This document shows positions 8,240 to 14,038 of a stretch of 33,877 nucleotides of DNA, one piece after another. This DNA is from Planctomycetota bacterium (GTDB lineage Bacteria; Planctomycetota; Planctomycetia; Gemmatales; Gemmataceae), in the NCBI GenBank assembly GCA_016195405.1, contig JACPZP010000207.1, forward strand, positions 1 to 33,877. Reading direction: 5' to 3'. The translations under genes were made by a program, and so were the position numbers. A model generated the notes under the pieces. That model was not told the origin of the DNA and searched no databases. It was given only the letters and a program-made list of their open reading frames with translations. How positions within the stretch are numbered: position 1 is the stretch's first letter; every line of letters begins with the position of its first letter.

Positions 8240-8245
8240 TTGCCG

Positions 8246-8974
8246 ATGATACGATTTGCCTGTTCCAACTGCGATGAAGAGATGGAGATTTCCGACCGGA
8301 TGGCTGGAAAGAAAATCGAATGCGTTGAGTGCGGCGCCCGTGTAAGAGTGCCTGACGCCGAGGATGAGGAACCGCCGAAGCGGCGGCGCGAAACCGAGGA
8401 AGAGGCGCCAGCCCCGCGCCGCAGCGAGATCGCGGAAGGGGGACCGCCCAGGCGGCAGCGCGAGATCGAGGAGGAATCGCCACCGCCGCGCCAAGGCGAA
8501 ATCGCGGAAGGGAAGCCGCCGCGGTCTCGGCGCGAGCCCGAATACGATGACGAACCGCCGCCTCCTCGCAAAAAAAAGAAAAAACGACGCGGATTGCGCC
8601 GCTCGGATCTGCGGCAGGTGGCGATCTATCAGAAAGTCATTTTGCTTTGTATCTTGGTTTATCTCCTACTCGTCGTGGTTAACCTCGTGCTTCAATCGAT
8701 CGGCATGCCGCCGTTCGCCCTGTTGCCGCTGGCATTAGTCGCTATCGGCGCCGTTATCACGGGTGCCGTCTTTGTCTTCATGATGTCACTCAAGCTATAT
8801 TCGGTTGGTGTCGGCGTCCTACTGGGAATCCTAACGCTCATTCCAATAATCGGACTCATAGTTCTTCTGGTAATCAACGGCAAAGCCACTGCGGCGCTGC
8901 GCTTCGGCGGCTTCGATGTGGGTCTCTTGGGCGTGCCCTTGTGGCAGTTCGATAAGCGTGATAACGAGTACTAA
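8246..8974 (+). CDS. Zinc-ribbon membrane protein with charged tandem repeat
   Basis: The 242-residue product starts at ATG 8246 behind a clear GGAGGT at 8232-8237. An N-terminal zinc ribbon uses C6, C9, C26 and C29 (FACSNCDEEMEI, IECVECGARVRVP), a module common at the front of planctomycete membrane proteins. Residues 45-92 are two imperfect 24-residue charged repeats containing EIAEGGPP and EIAEGKPP, with a third partial unit, then a run of Arg/Lys. The C-terminal half has about three transmembrane helices. It closes the C39-like/flavoprotein gene run, only 6 bases from the previous stop. A role in membrane sensing or scaffolding is possible but not shown. Confidence 0.8.
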   Translation: MIRFACSNCDEEMEISDRMAGKKIECVECGARVRVPDAEDEEPPKRRRETEEEAPAPRRSEIAEGGPPRRQREIEEESPPPRQGEIAEGKPPRSRREPEYDDEPPPPRKKKKKRRGLRRSDLRQVAIYQKVILLCILVYLLLVVVNLVLQSIGMPPFALLPLALVAIGAVITGAVFVFMMSLKLYSVGVGVLLGILTLIPIIGLIVLLVINGKATAALRFGGFDVGLLGVPLWQFDKRDNEY

Positions 8975-8999
8975 AGGGCTGTGCGTGAATGTGCAGCAC

Positions 9000-9065
9000 A
9001 CTAACCCGACGCGCCAGCGAGGGGAAGCGTACTTCGCCGCTCCCTCGCTCGCGCGTCGGGTTAGT
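9000..9065. repeat. Long inverted repeat (CTAACCCGACGCGC family)
   Basis: The 24-base arms 9000-9023 and 9042-9065 are complementary except at one position and enclose an 18-base loop. When translated, this element yields the spurious peptides NPTRERGSGEVRFPSLARRVS and LTRRASEG, which recur in planctomycete protein predictions. It follows the zinc-ribbon gene by 25 bases and could also act as a transcript 3' end. Confidence 0.85.
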
Positions 9066-9430
9066 AGTGTTGCTGAATCGTGCACGCGAACTTAGGACCG
9101 TACAGAAGCCGGGATGCCATCGTCGCTCAAGGAACCGAGGCCGGCGGCCATGGCGCCGGCCTTGACTTCCGGAATCGCAAATAGTCTCCGACTTTTTTCT
9201 TGACGACGGCAATTGGCCGAATGTATAAGAAGGGAAGAATTCGTTGAAAGGAGGTGGCCAGTCGATACACCACCGACCCCAGATCGCCGGAACTCGTAGG
9301 CTCGTAGGATTTCGGCACATACGTACTTGGGTGGCCCCGGCTCCTTTCGAGGGCTGTTCCCCCAAAACACTGGATAAGTGACAACCGATCCGATGGCCAG
9401 AACGGGATTCCGGTTCGTCCTTCCCTAAAA
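9066..9430. other. Interval without a supported protein gene
   Basis: Short reading frames exist on the minus strand, but none shows a recognised motif, a convincing start or planctomycete-like composition. The strong plus-strand terminator at 9431-9494 suggests a transcript passes through or starts here. I could not recognise tmRNA, RNase P, SRP or 6S RNA signatures. Confidence 0.4.
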
Positions 9431-9494
9431 CGGCAGCCCGCGGCGCAAAATTACCCTTCTCGCGCCGCCGGCTGCCGACTTTTTTTCTTTTTTT
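9431..9494 (+). terminator. Strong intrinsic terminator with no upstream CDS
   Basis: The arms 9431-9446 and 9462-9477 pair at 15 of 16 positions (CGGCAGCC outer stem, CGGCGC inner stem). The T-tract 9480-9494 has two runs of seven T separated by one C. The nearest plus-strand CDS ends 450 bases upstream beyond another hairpin, so this may end a non-coding RNA. Confidence 0.85.
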
Positions 9495-9735
9495 CCGTGA
9501 ACCAAAGCCGCCGCTGATGCGTCTTCAACCTGTTCGACGCGGCCAATTTTGGCATCACTCGAGAACCTGAGGCGACGATGTTACGAAGATTCGCGGCACT
9601 TTCGAGCCAGAGATTTGGCGCCAACAGCCATTGGGCCGGTTGTCCGTCCCAGCAGGATTTTGTGCGCCATCTGCGTTTGTGATGCCCGGCTTTTCCATGG
9701 AGATTTTCAAGGCCAGGCGTCACGCGATGCCTGGC
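9495..9735 (+). ncRNA. Candidate non-coding transcript before the tRNA array
   Basis: The interval lies between two plus-strand terminators and has no supported ORF. A possible long-range stem joins GGCATCAC (9551-9558) with GTGATGCC (9679-9686). It ends in the terminator hairpin at 9712-9735. No known RNA family is recognised, and the 8-bp stem alone could arise by chance. Confidence 0.25.
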
Positions 9736-9741
9736 TTTTTT
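9712..9741 (+). terminator. Intrinsic terminator just before the tRNA array
   Basis: GCCAGGC (9712-9718) pairs perfectly with GCCTGGC (9729-9735) over a 10-base loop, followed by six T. It ends 9 bases before tRNA-Pro, so the array probably has its own promoter or depends on read-through. Confidence 0.8.
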
Positions 9742-9749
9742 GTTGGAAT

Positions 9750-9825
9750 CTGGATGTAGGAGAGCCTGGTTTCATCCGCCGGCTTCGGACGCCGGACCAC
9801 GCTGGTTCGAATCCAGCCATCCAGA
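9750..9825 (+). tRNA. tRNA-Pro(CGG)
   Basis: Acceptor CTGGATG pairs with CATCCAG. The anticodon stem CCGGC/GCCGG holds loop TTCGGAC (anticodon CGG). The T-arm GCTGG-TTCGAAT-CCAGC is perfect and the discriminator is A. No CCA is encoded. Confidence 0.93.
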
Positions 9826-9843
9826 CTGTTGGGGTGTTCGTAG

Positions 9844-9863
9844 GTCAGGCTTTCCAGCCTGAC
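9844..9863. repeat. Short hairpin repeat in the tRNA array
   Basis: GTCAGGCT and AGCCTGAC form an 8-bp inverted repeat between tRNA-Pro and tRNA-Ser. It resembles a dispersed planctomycete intergenic element starting GTAGGTCAGGC. Confidence 0.6.
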
Positions 9864-9870
9864 AAACAAC

Positions 9871-9955
9871 GGAAGGGCAAGCCAATGGGTGATGGCAGCC
9901 GTCCCGAAAACGGTCGAGCAGCGATGCCTTGAGGGTTCGACTCCCTCTCCTTCCG
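9871..9955 (+). tRNA. tRNA-Ser(CGA), with C at position 33
   Basis: The 85-base gene has the long variable arm of tRNA-Ser and a good T-arm with TTCGACT. The anticodon stem GCCGT/ACGGT holds loop CCCGAAA, giving anticodon CGA. Position 33 is C rather than the almost universal U. Discriminator G fits serine. No CCA is encoded. Confidence 0.85.
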
Positions 9956-9986
9956 CTGGTGAGTGGTGAGGAGTTACACACTATTT

Positions 9987-10057
9987 TCCGGGGTCGTCTA
10001 ACGGTAGGACGACGGGCCCTGAACTCGGGAATGTTGGTTCGATTCCAACCCCCGGAA
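9987..10057 (+). tRNA. tRNA-Gln(CTG), with C at position 33
   Basis: Acceptor TCCGGGG pairs with CCCCGGA, and the T-arm GTTGG-TTCGATT-CCAAC is perfect. The anticodon stem pairs at four of five positions (27-43 is A-G). The loop CCCTGAA gives anticodon CTG, again with C33. Confidence 0.82.
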
Positions 10058-10072
10058 ATTGTTCGTGATCAG

Positions 10073-10123
10073 TTGTCAGGTGTCAGTCAACTAACAACAG
10101 ACAACTAACCACAGACAACTGAC
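10073..10123. repeat. GACAACTGACA-type repeat in a tRNA spacer
   Basis: Several near copies of CAGTTGTCAG/ACAACTGACA in both orientations fill the spacer between tRNA-Gln and tRNA-Arg. They form a weak inverted repeat. No gene is seen. Confidence 0.6.
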
Positions 10124-10197
10124 ATCCCCGGAGTGTGGCGGATGCACGCCGCCCTGCGAAGGCGGAGGTCATGCAGGTTCGACTCCTGCCGGGGATG
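10124..10197 (+). tRNA. tRNA-Arg(GCG)
   Basis: Acceptor ATCCCCG pairs with CGGGGAT. The D-stem is GTGT/GCAC. The anticodon stem CCGCC/GGCGG has loop CTGCGAA, so the anticodon is GCG for codon CGC. The T-arm GCAGG-TTCGACT-CCTGC is perfect. Most bacteria read CGC with an inosine-modified ACG tRNA instead. Confidence 0.88.
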
Positions 10198-10206
10198 CTG
10201 AACGTT

Positions 10207-10279
10207 GCCGGCGAAGCTCGACAGGCCGAGCACCGCTCTCGTAAGGCGGACCATGTGGGTTCGAGTCCCACCGCTGGCT
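10207..10279 (+). tRNA. tRNA-Thr(CGT)
   Basis: Acceptor GCCGGCG pairs with CGCTGGC. The D-stem GCTC/GAGC and the T-arm GTGGG-TTCGAGT-CCCAC are complete. The anticodon loop CTCGTAA gives CGT. The discriminator is T and no CCA is encoded. Confidence 0.94.
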
Positions 10280-10287
10280 TTACATAC

Positions 10288-10358
10288 TCCGGTGTGGCTC
10301 TGAGGTAGAGCATCCCGCTGAAGCCGGGAGGGTGCTGGTTCGATTCCAGTCGCCGGAA
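10288..10358 (+). tRNA. tRNA-Phe(GAA)
   Basis: Acceptor TCCGGTG pairs with CGCCGGA. The D-stem is GCTC/GAGC. The anticodon stem TCCCG/CGGGA holds loop CTGAAGC (anticodon GAA, with G37 where A37 is usual). Discriminator A. Confidence 0.93.
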
Positions 10359-10414
10359 TTTCGCCGCGCGCGGGGGCCCTCGCTAGCGCTTCGGGCTCAA
10401 TGGGTACATGCGAT

Positions 10415-10487
10415 GCGTCCATGATGTAGCTTGGCAGCCTGCCACCTTGCCATGGTGGATGCGGGGGTTCAAATCCCCCTGGACGCT
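10415..10487 (+). tRNA. tRNA-Gly(GCC)
   Basis: Acceptor GCGTCCA pairs with TGGACGC. The anticodon stem CCACC/GGTGG has loop TTGCCAT (anticodon GCC), and the T-arm GGGGG-TTCAAAT-CCCCC is perfect. The D-stem is poor, with a mismatch. Discriminator T. Confidence 0.9.
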
Positions 10488-10490
10488 TTA

Positions 10491-10562
10491 GTAGGGGGTA
10501 GTGGCTAGTGGTTAGTGGCTTGTGATTGGCTACCCACTATCCACTACCCACTACCCACTAGT
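10491..10562. repeat. Tandem and inverted GTAGTGG repeats in a tRNA spacer
   Basis: The left part has GTAGTGG, CTAGTGG and TTAGTGG units. The right part has several complementary CCACTA(C/T) units. Together they form a long imperfect hairpin between tRNA-Gly and tRNA-Trp. Confidence 0.7.
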
Positions 10563-10563
10563 T

Positions 10564-10633
10564 AAGGTCGTGCTCCTGGGAGAGCAGTCGGTCTCCAAAG
10601 CCGGCGGAGTGGGTTCGAATCCTACCGGCCTTG
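10564..10633 (+). tRNA. tRNA-Trp(CCA)
   Basis: Acceptor AAGGTCG pairs with CGGCCTT. The anticodon stem TCGGT/GCCGG holds loop CTCCAAA (anticodon CCA), and the T-arm GTGGG-TTCGAAT-CCTAC pairs well. Discriminator G, as expected for tryptophan. Confidence 0.92.
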
Positions 10634-10638
10634 CTTTC

Positions 10639-10713
10639 GTCCTCGTGGGCCAGCCTGGAGTGGCCGCCACCCTGTCAAGGTGGAGATCGGGAGTTCAAAT
10701 CTCCTCGGGGACG
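10639..10713 (+). tRNA. tRNA-Asp(GTC)
   Basis: Acceptor GTCCTCG pairs with CGGGGAC. The anticodon stem CCACC/GGTGG has loop CTGTCAA (anticodon GTC), and the T-arm contains TTCAAAT. Discriminator G, the aspartate identity base. Confidence 0.94.
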
Positions 10714-10724
10714 CTGTTCGTGAT

Positions 10725-10797
10725 ACTCCCGTGGCCCAGCGGCGACGGCGGCTCTTTCACAAGGAGCAGATCGCAGGTTCGAGTCCTGCCGGGAGTA
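10725..10797 (+). tRNA. tRNA-Val(CAC)
   Basis: Acceptor ACTCCCG pairs with CGGGAGT. The anticodon stem GCTCT/GGAGC has loop TTCACAA (anticodon CAC), and the T-arm GCAGG-TTCGAGT-CCTGC is perfect. Discriminator A. Confidence 0.94.
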
Positions 10798-10811
10798 CTG
10801 CAACTAACTTC

Positions 10812-10883
10812 GCTTCGATGGTGAAACGGACATCATGCCAAGCTTCTAACTTGGCGTTCCGGGTTCGAGTCCTGGTCGAAGCG
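10812..10883 (+). tRNA. tRNA-Arg(TCT)
   Basis: Acceptor GCTTCGA pairs with TCGAAGC. The anticodon stem CCAAG/CTTGG has loop CTTCTAA (anticodon TCT, reading AGA/AGG), and the T-arm CCGGG-TTCGAGT-CCTGG pairs well. It is the only array member with T at the wobble position. Confidence 0.93.
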
Positions 10884-10885
10884 CT

Positions 10886-10959
10886 GTGTCCGTGGTGTAG
10901 CCGGCTTGCATGCGACGCTGTGAACGTCGAGGTGGCGGGTTCAAATCCCCCCGGACACC
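10886..10959 (+). tRNA. tRNA-His(GTG)
   Basis: Acceptor GTGTCCG pairs with CGGACAC. The anticodon stem CGACG/CGTCG has loop CTGTGAA (anticodon GTG). The discriminator is C73, as in bacterial tRNA-His, but the base before position 1 is T, not the usual encoded G-1. The T-stem has one C-C mismatch. Confidence 0.9.
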
Positions 10960-10961
10960 TT

Positions 10962-11028
10962 CGTAGGGCAGGCAGCCTTGCCTGCCCATACGTGTCCAGC
11001 ATGGGCACGCAAGGCTGGGTGCCCTACG
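10962..11028. repeat. GTAGGGCA inverted repeat in a tRNA spacer
   Basis: The ends CGTAGGGCA and TGCCCTACG are complementary. Internal GGCAGCCTTGCCTGCC and GCACGCAAGGCTGGGTGC segments add further pairing. The element fills the spacer between tRNA-His and tRNA-Cys. Confidence 0.75.
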
Positions 11029-11031
11029 ATT

Positions 11032-11102
11032 GACGCTGGAGCCAGACGGCCAGGCAACCGGCTGCAACCCGGTCGAAGTGGGTTCGATTCCCACCGGCGT
11101 CT
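11032..11102 (+). tRNA. tRNA-Cys(GCA)
   Basis: Acceptor GACGCTG pairs with CGGCGTC. The D-stem is GCC/GGC. The anticodon stem ACCGG/CCGGT has loop CTGCAAC (anticodon GCA), and the T-arm GTGGG-TTCGATT-CCCAC is perfect. The discriminator is T, although U73 is a cysteine identity base. It is the last array member. Confidence 0.93.
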
Positions 11103-11115
11103 CTTTCGTCCCATC

Positions 11116-11171
11116 GTAGGACGGTTTTGCAAACCGTCCAGATTACCAGACGGATTGCAAATCCGTCCTAC
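11116..11171. repeat. Paired palindromic repeat, GGATTGCAAATCC family, copy C
   Basis: A GGACGGTTTTGCAAACCGTCC hairpin form lies at 11119-11139 and a GACGGATTGCAAATCCGTCC form at 11149-11168. The whole unit is bounded by GTAGGACGG and CCGTCCTAC. It closes the tRNA array. Confidence 0.85.
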
Positions 11172-11370
11172 GTCACGCGATTTTTCCACTTCCGGCTTGC
11201 GGCGGCCGGCAATTTAGGTATCCTAGAGTGAACAAAGGCTGCCTGAACGGCCCGCAATCCTACCCAGCCGTTCGCCTGTAAGCTCTCGCCCACCCACCGA
11301 ATTGTGCCCGCGATGCTAGAATATCGCGAGCATGTCAGCCGTTCGATTCTATTTTCAGGGGGTACGCCTC

Positions 11371-13902
11371 ATGCAAGGCATTCGCAAGTTCTCTCTCGGC
11401 GCCGTCGCCCTGGCGATTCTTGCCTTTTCCGGCCCTTCCTCCGCGCAACTTTACGAAAAGAAACCGGCTAAATCCGAAACGATTGCCATGCCGACGCCCG
11501 CCGAGGTGCAAAGCCTTGAAGCCCAACCCAAAACCGTTACCCTCAAAGGCCTCGACGATTCCGCCCAGCTGGTGGTCACCGCTCAGCTGGCGAATCGCAT
11601 TCAAGATCTGTCGGGAGACGTCAAATACGAAATCGCCAATCCCAGTGTTGCCCGCATCACGAGCGCCGGCCGAATCATGCCGCTGTCGAATGGGACCACC
11701 GAGATCACTGCCAGCTACGGCGATAAGCCGGTCAAGGTCGCCCTCAAGATCGAAAGCTGCGACGTCAACTTGCCGATCAATTTCACGAACCACATTGTTC
11801 CGATCTTTACCAAACTTGGTTGCAACAGCGGCGGCTGCCACGGCAAGTCGGGCGGACAGAACGGCTTCGCTCTTTCGCTCTTGGGCTTCGTGCCCGAGCT
11901 TGATTATCAAACGCTCGTCAAGGAAAACCGCGGCCGGCGCCTGTTCCCCGCCTCGCCCGACAACAGCCTCTTGCTCCTCAAAGCTACCGGCACCGTCGCT
12001 CACGCCGGTGGCCGACGCATGGAAGTCGGCTCCGATGAATTCAAGCTCGTGCGCCGCTGGATCGCGTCGGGCACGCCGTTCGGCGACGCCAAGGACCCGG
12101 TCGTCACCAAGATCACCGTTTCCCCCGATCATCGCATCCTGACCCGCAGCAATCGCCAGCAATTCGCCGTCCACGCCCACTACTCCGACGGCAGCGTGCA
12201 GGACGTGACGCAGCGGGCCCAATTCGAGAGCAATGACACCGAAATTGCCATGGTCGACGGCGCCGCCCTGGTTCGCACGCTGGAATTGAGCGGCGAGGCG
12301 GCCGTCATGGCGCGCTATCAGGGGCAAGTCGCGGTCTTCCGCGCCACGGTGCCTCTCGGCATGAAGACGCCCGACTACAAGTTCGAGCCAAAAACCGTCG
12401 TCGATCGCTCCACTCACAAGAAATGGCAGGAACTGGGCGTCGTCCCCTCGGACCTCTGTTCCGACGAGCAGTTCATTCGTCGCGTTTCGCTCGACATCAC
12501 GGGAACGCTTCCCACTCCCGACCAGGTGAAGAAGTTTCTCGCCGATTCCGATCCACAAAAACGCGACAAGCTGGTCGATCATCTCCTGGAGACGCCGGAG
12601 TACACCTACCTCTTCGCCAACAAGTGGGCCGACATCCTTCGCGTCAAGCGCCGCAACGAGCCAGGCAGGGCACAGGGCACCTTCGCATTCCACGCTTGGA
12701 TTCGCGAGGCCATCGCCAAAGACCTGCCCTACGATCAATTCGCGCGCTCGATCCTAGCGGCTTCCGGTGAAGAACATCAAACGCCGCCCACGGTTTGGTA
12801 CAAGGAGCTGCAAAACCCCGAGCAGTTCGTCGACGACACTGCCCAAGTGTTCCTCGGCTTGCGGATGGCGTGCGCACAGTGCCATCACCATCCGTATGAG
12901 AAGTGGAGCCAGGATGACTACTGGGGCTTGGCCGCCTTCTTCGGACGCGTCGGCCGCAAGAACATGCCGACGCCCGGCGGCATCGCGGGGCAACAGTTCC
13001 AGAGCATGGTGATCTTCAACCGCTCCTCGGGCGCCGTCACCAACAAACGCACCGGACAGCCCGCCAAGATCACGCCCTTAGACGGAGCGCCCATGGACGT
13101 TTCCGCCGAAGATGACCCGCGCCATAAGCTCGTCGACTGGATGGCGGATACGAAGAACCCGTTCTTCGCCCGCGCCGTCGCCAACCGCTATTGGGCGCAT
13201 TTCTTCGGCCGCGGCATCGTCGATCCGCTCGACGACATGCGCATCACCAACCCGCCGTCCAACCCCGAGTTGCTCGACGCCTTGGCCAAGGAGTTGGTCG
13301 ACAGCAAATACAGCCTCAAGCACTTGATCAAAGTGATCGTGAAGAGCCGAACGTATCAGCTCAGCGCGATCCCCAACGACTTCAACAAGCACGATAAGCA
13401 GGCCTACGCCCGCTTCTATCCGCGCCGCATGGGCGCCGAGATTCTGTTCGACGCCGTCAGCCAGGTGACGAACGCCCCCGCTTCGTTCGGCGGATTGCCG
13501 CAGGACAAGCACGCCCCCAACCGGGCGATCATGCTGCCCGACGAGGCATTTTCGTCGTACTTCCTCGACGTGTTCGGCCGGCCGCAACGAATCAGCGCTT
13601 GTGAATGCGAACGCGTCAGCGAAGCGAATCTCGCCCAGGCTCTACATCTCTTGAACAGCCAGGAGATCCAGGACAAGCTGGCCCGCGCCAACGGCCGGGC
13701 GGATTTGTTGGCCAAAGATGCCCGCCCCGACGCTCAGAAAGTGGAAGAGCTGTTTCTATGGGCATTCGCCCGCCGCCCCAGCTCCGAGCACTTACAGGTA
13801 GCCCTGTCCCACATCGAGCGCAACGCCGCCAACAAGAAGCTGGCGTACGAGAATCTCTTATGGGCGCTGATTAACACGAAGGAGTTTGTGTTTAATCAGT
13901 GA
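11371..13902 (+). CDS. Secreted DUF1549/DUF1553 (PSD1-type) protein with Ig-like domains
   Basis: The 843-residue product has a signal peptide (IRKFSLGAVALAILAFSGPSSA). A Big2-like bacterial Ig region comes next (SVARITSAGRIMPLSNGTTEITA), then a cytochrome-like segment with CNSGGCHGKSGG, another Ig-like region, a DUF1549 domain containing CAQCHHHPYEKW, and a C-terminal DUF1553 domain (PFFARAVANRYWAHFFGRGIVDPLDDMR). This architecture is a hallmark of Planctomycetes and Verrucomicrobia; proposed roles include redox or polysaccharide-related work at the cell surface, not proven. The usual DUF1501 partner gene is absent here. ATG 11371 is chosen because AGGGGG lies at proper spacing and the signal peptide starts there; an upstream ATG at 11332 is possible. 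Confidence 0.9.
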   Translation: MQGIRKFSLGAVALAILAFSGPSSAQLYEKKPAKSETIAMPTPAEVQSLEAQPKTVTLKGLDDSAQLVVTAQLANRIQDLSGDVKYEIANPSVARITSAGRIMPLSNGTTEITASYGDKPVKVALKIESCDVNLPINFTNHIVPIFTKLGCNSGGCHGKSGGQNGFALSLLGFVPELDYQTLVKENRGRRLFPASPDNSLLLLKATGTVAHAGGRRMEVGSDEFKLVRRWIASGTPFGDAKDPVVTKITVSPDHRILTRSNRQQFAVHAHYSDGSVQDVTQRAQFESNDTEIAMVDGAALVRTLELSGEAAVMARYQGQVAVFRATVPLGMKTPDYKFEPKTVVDRSTHKKWQELGVVPSDLCSDEQFIRRVSLDITGTLPTPDQVKKFLADSDPQKRDKLVDHLLETPEYTYLFANKWADILRVKRRNEPGRAQGTFAFHAWIREAIAKDLPYDQFARSILAASGEEHQTPPTVWYKELQNPEQFVDDTAQVFLGLRMACAQCHHHPYEKWSQDDYWGLAAFFGRVGRKNMPTPGGIAGQQFQSMVIFNRSSGAVTNKRTGQPAKITPLDGAPMDVSAEDDPRHKLVDWMADTKNPFFARAVANRYWAHFFGRGIVDPLDDMRITNPPSNPELLDALAKELVDSKYSLKHLIKVIVKSRTYQLSAIPNDFNKHDKQAYARFYPRRMGAEILFDAVSQVTNAPASFGGLPQDKHAPNRAIMLPDEAFSSYFLDVFGRPQRISACECERVSEANLAQALHLLNSQEIQDKLARANGRADLLAKDARPDAQKVEELFLWAFARRPSSEHLQVALSHIERNAANKKLAYENLLWALINTKEFVFNQ

Positions 13903-13929
13903 CGTAGTAACGCATCGTTGCGAGAACAG

Positions 13930-13961
13930 ACGGCCGGGGCCTCTAGGCTCCGGCCGTTTTT
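13930..13961 (+). terminator. Intrinsic terminator after the DUF1549/DUF1553 gene
   Basis: ACGGCCGG and CCGGCCGT arms with inner GCC/GGC pairing form a compact hairpin at 13930-13957, followed by five T. It begins 28 bases after the stop codon. Confidence 0.9.
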
Positions 13962-14038
13962 CGTTACCGCAACGAATGTTCTGGACACGCGCCGCGTCTA
14001 ACCCAGGTCGCTCCATCCGCACGGCTGGAGATCTTACG

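Noticed and set aside
8874..9365. 163-codon minus-strand frame with NPTRERGSGEVRFPS
   Set aside because: That peptide is the translation of the inverted repeat at 9000-9065, a common false protein in planctomycete genomes.
9431..9741. RNase P, tmRNA, SRP or 6S RNA
   Set aside because: None of the conserved sequence landmarks I know for these RNAs could be found on either strand.
9772..11217. Several short frames across the tRNA array
   Set aside because: They translate tRNA T-arms and spacer repeats (for example GFEPATS, LEPAICSL) and do not encode proteins.
11335..12738. 467-codon minus-strand frame
   Set aside because: It is antisense to the DUF1549/DUF1553 gene and has no motif.
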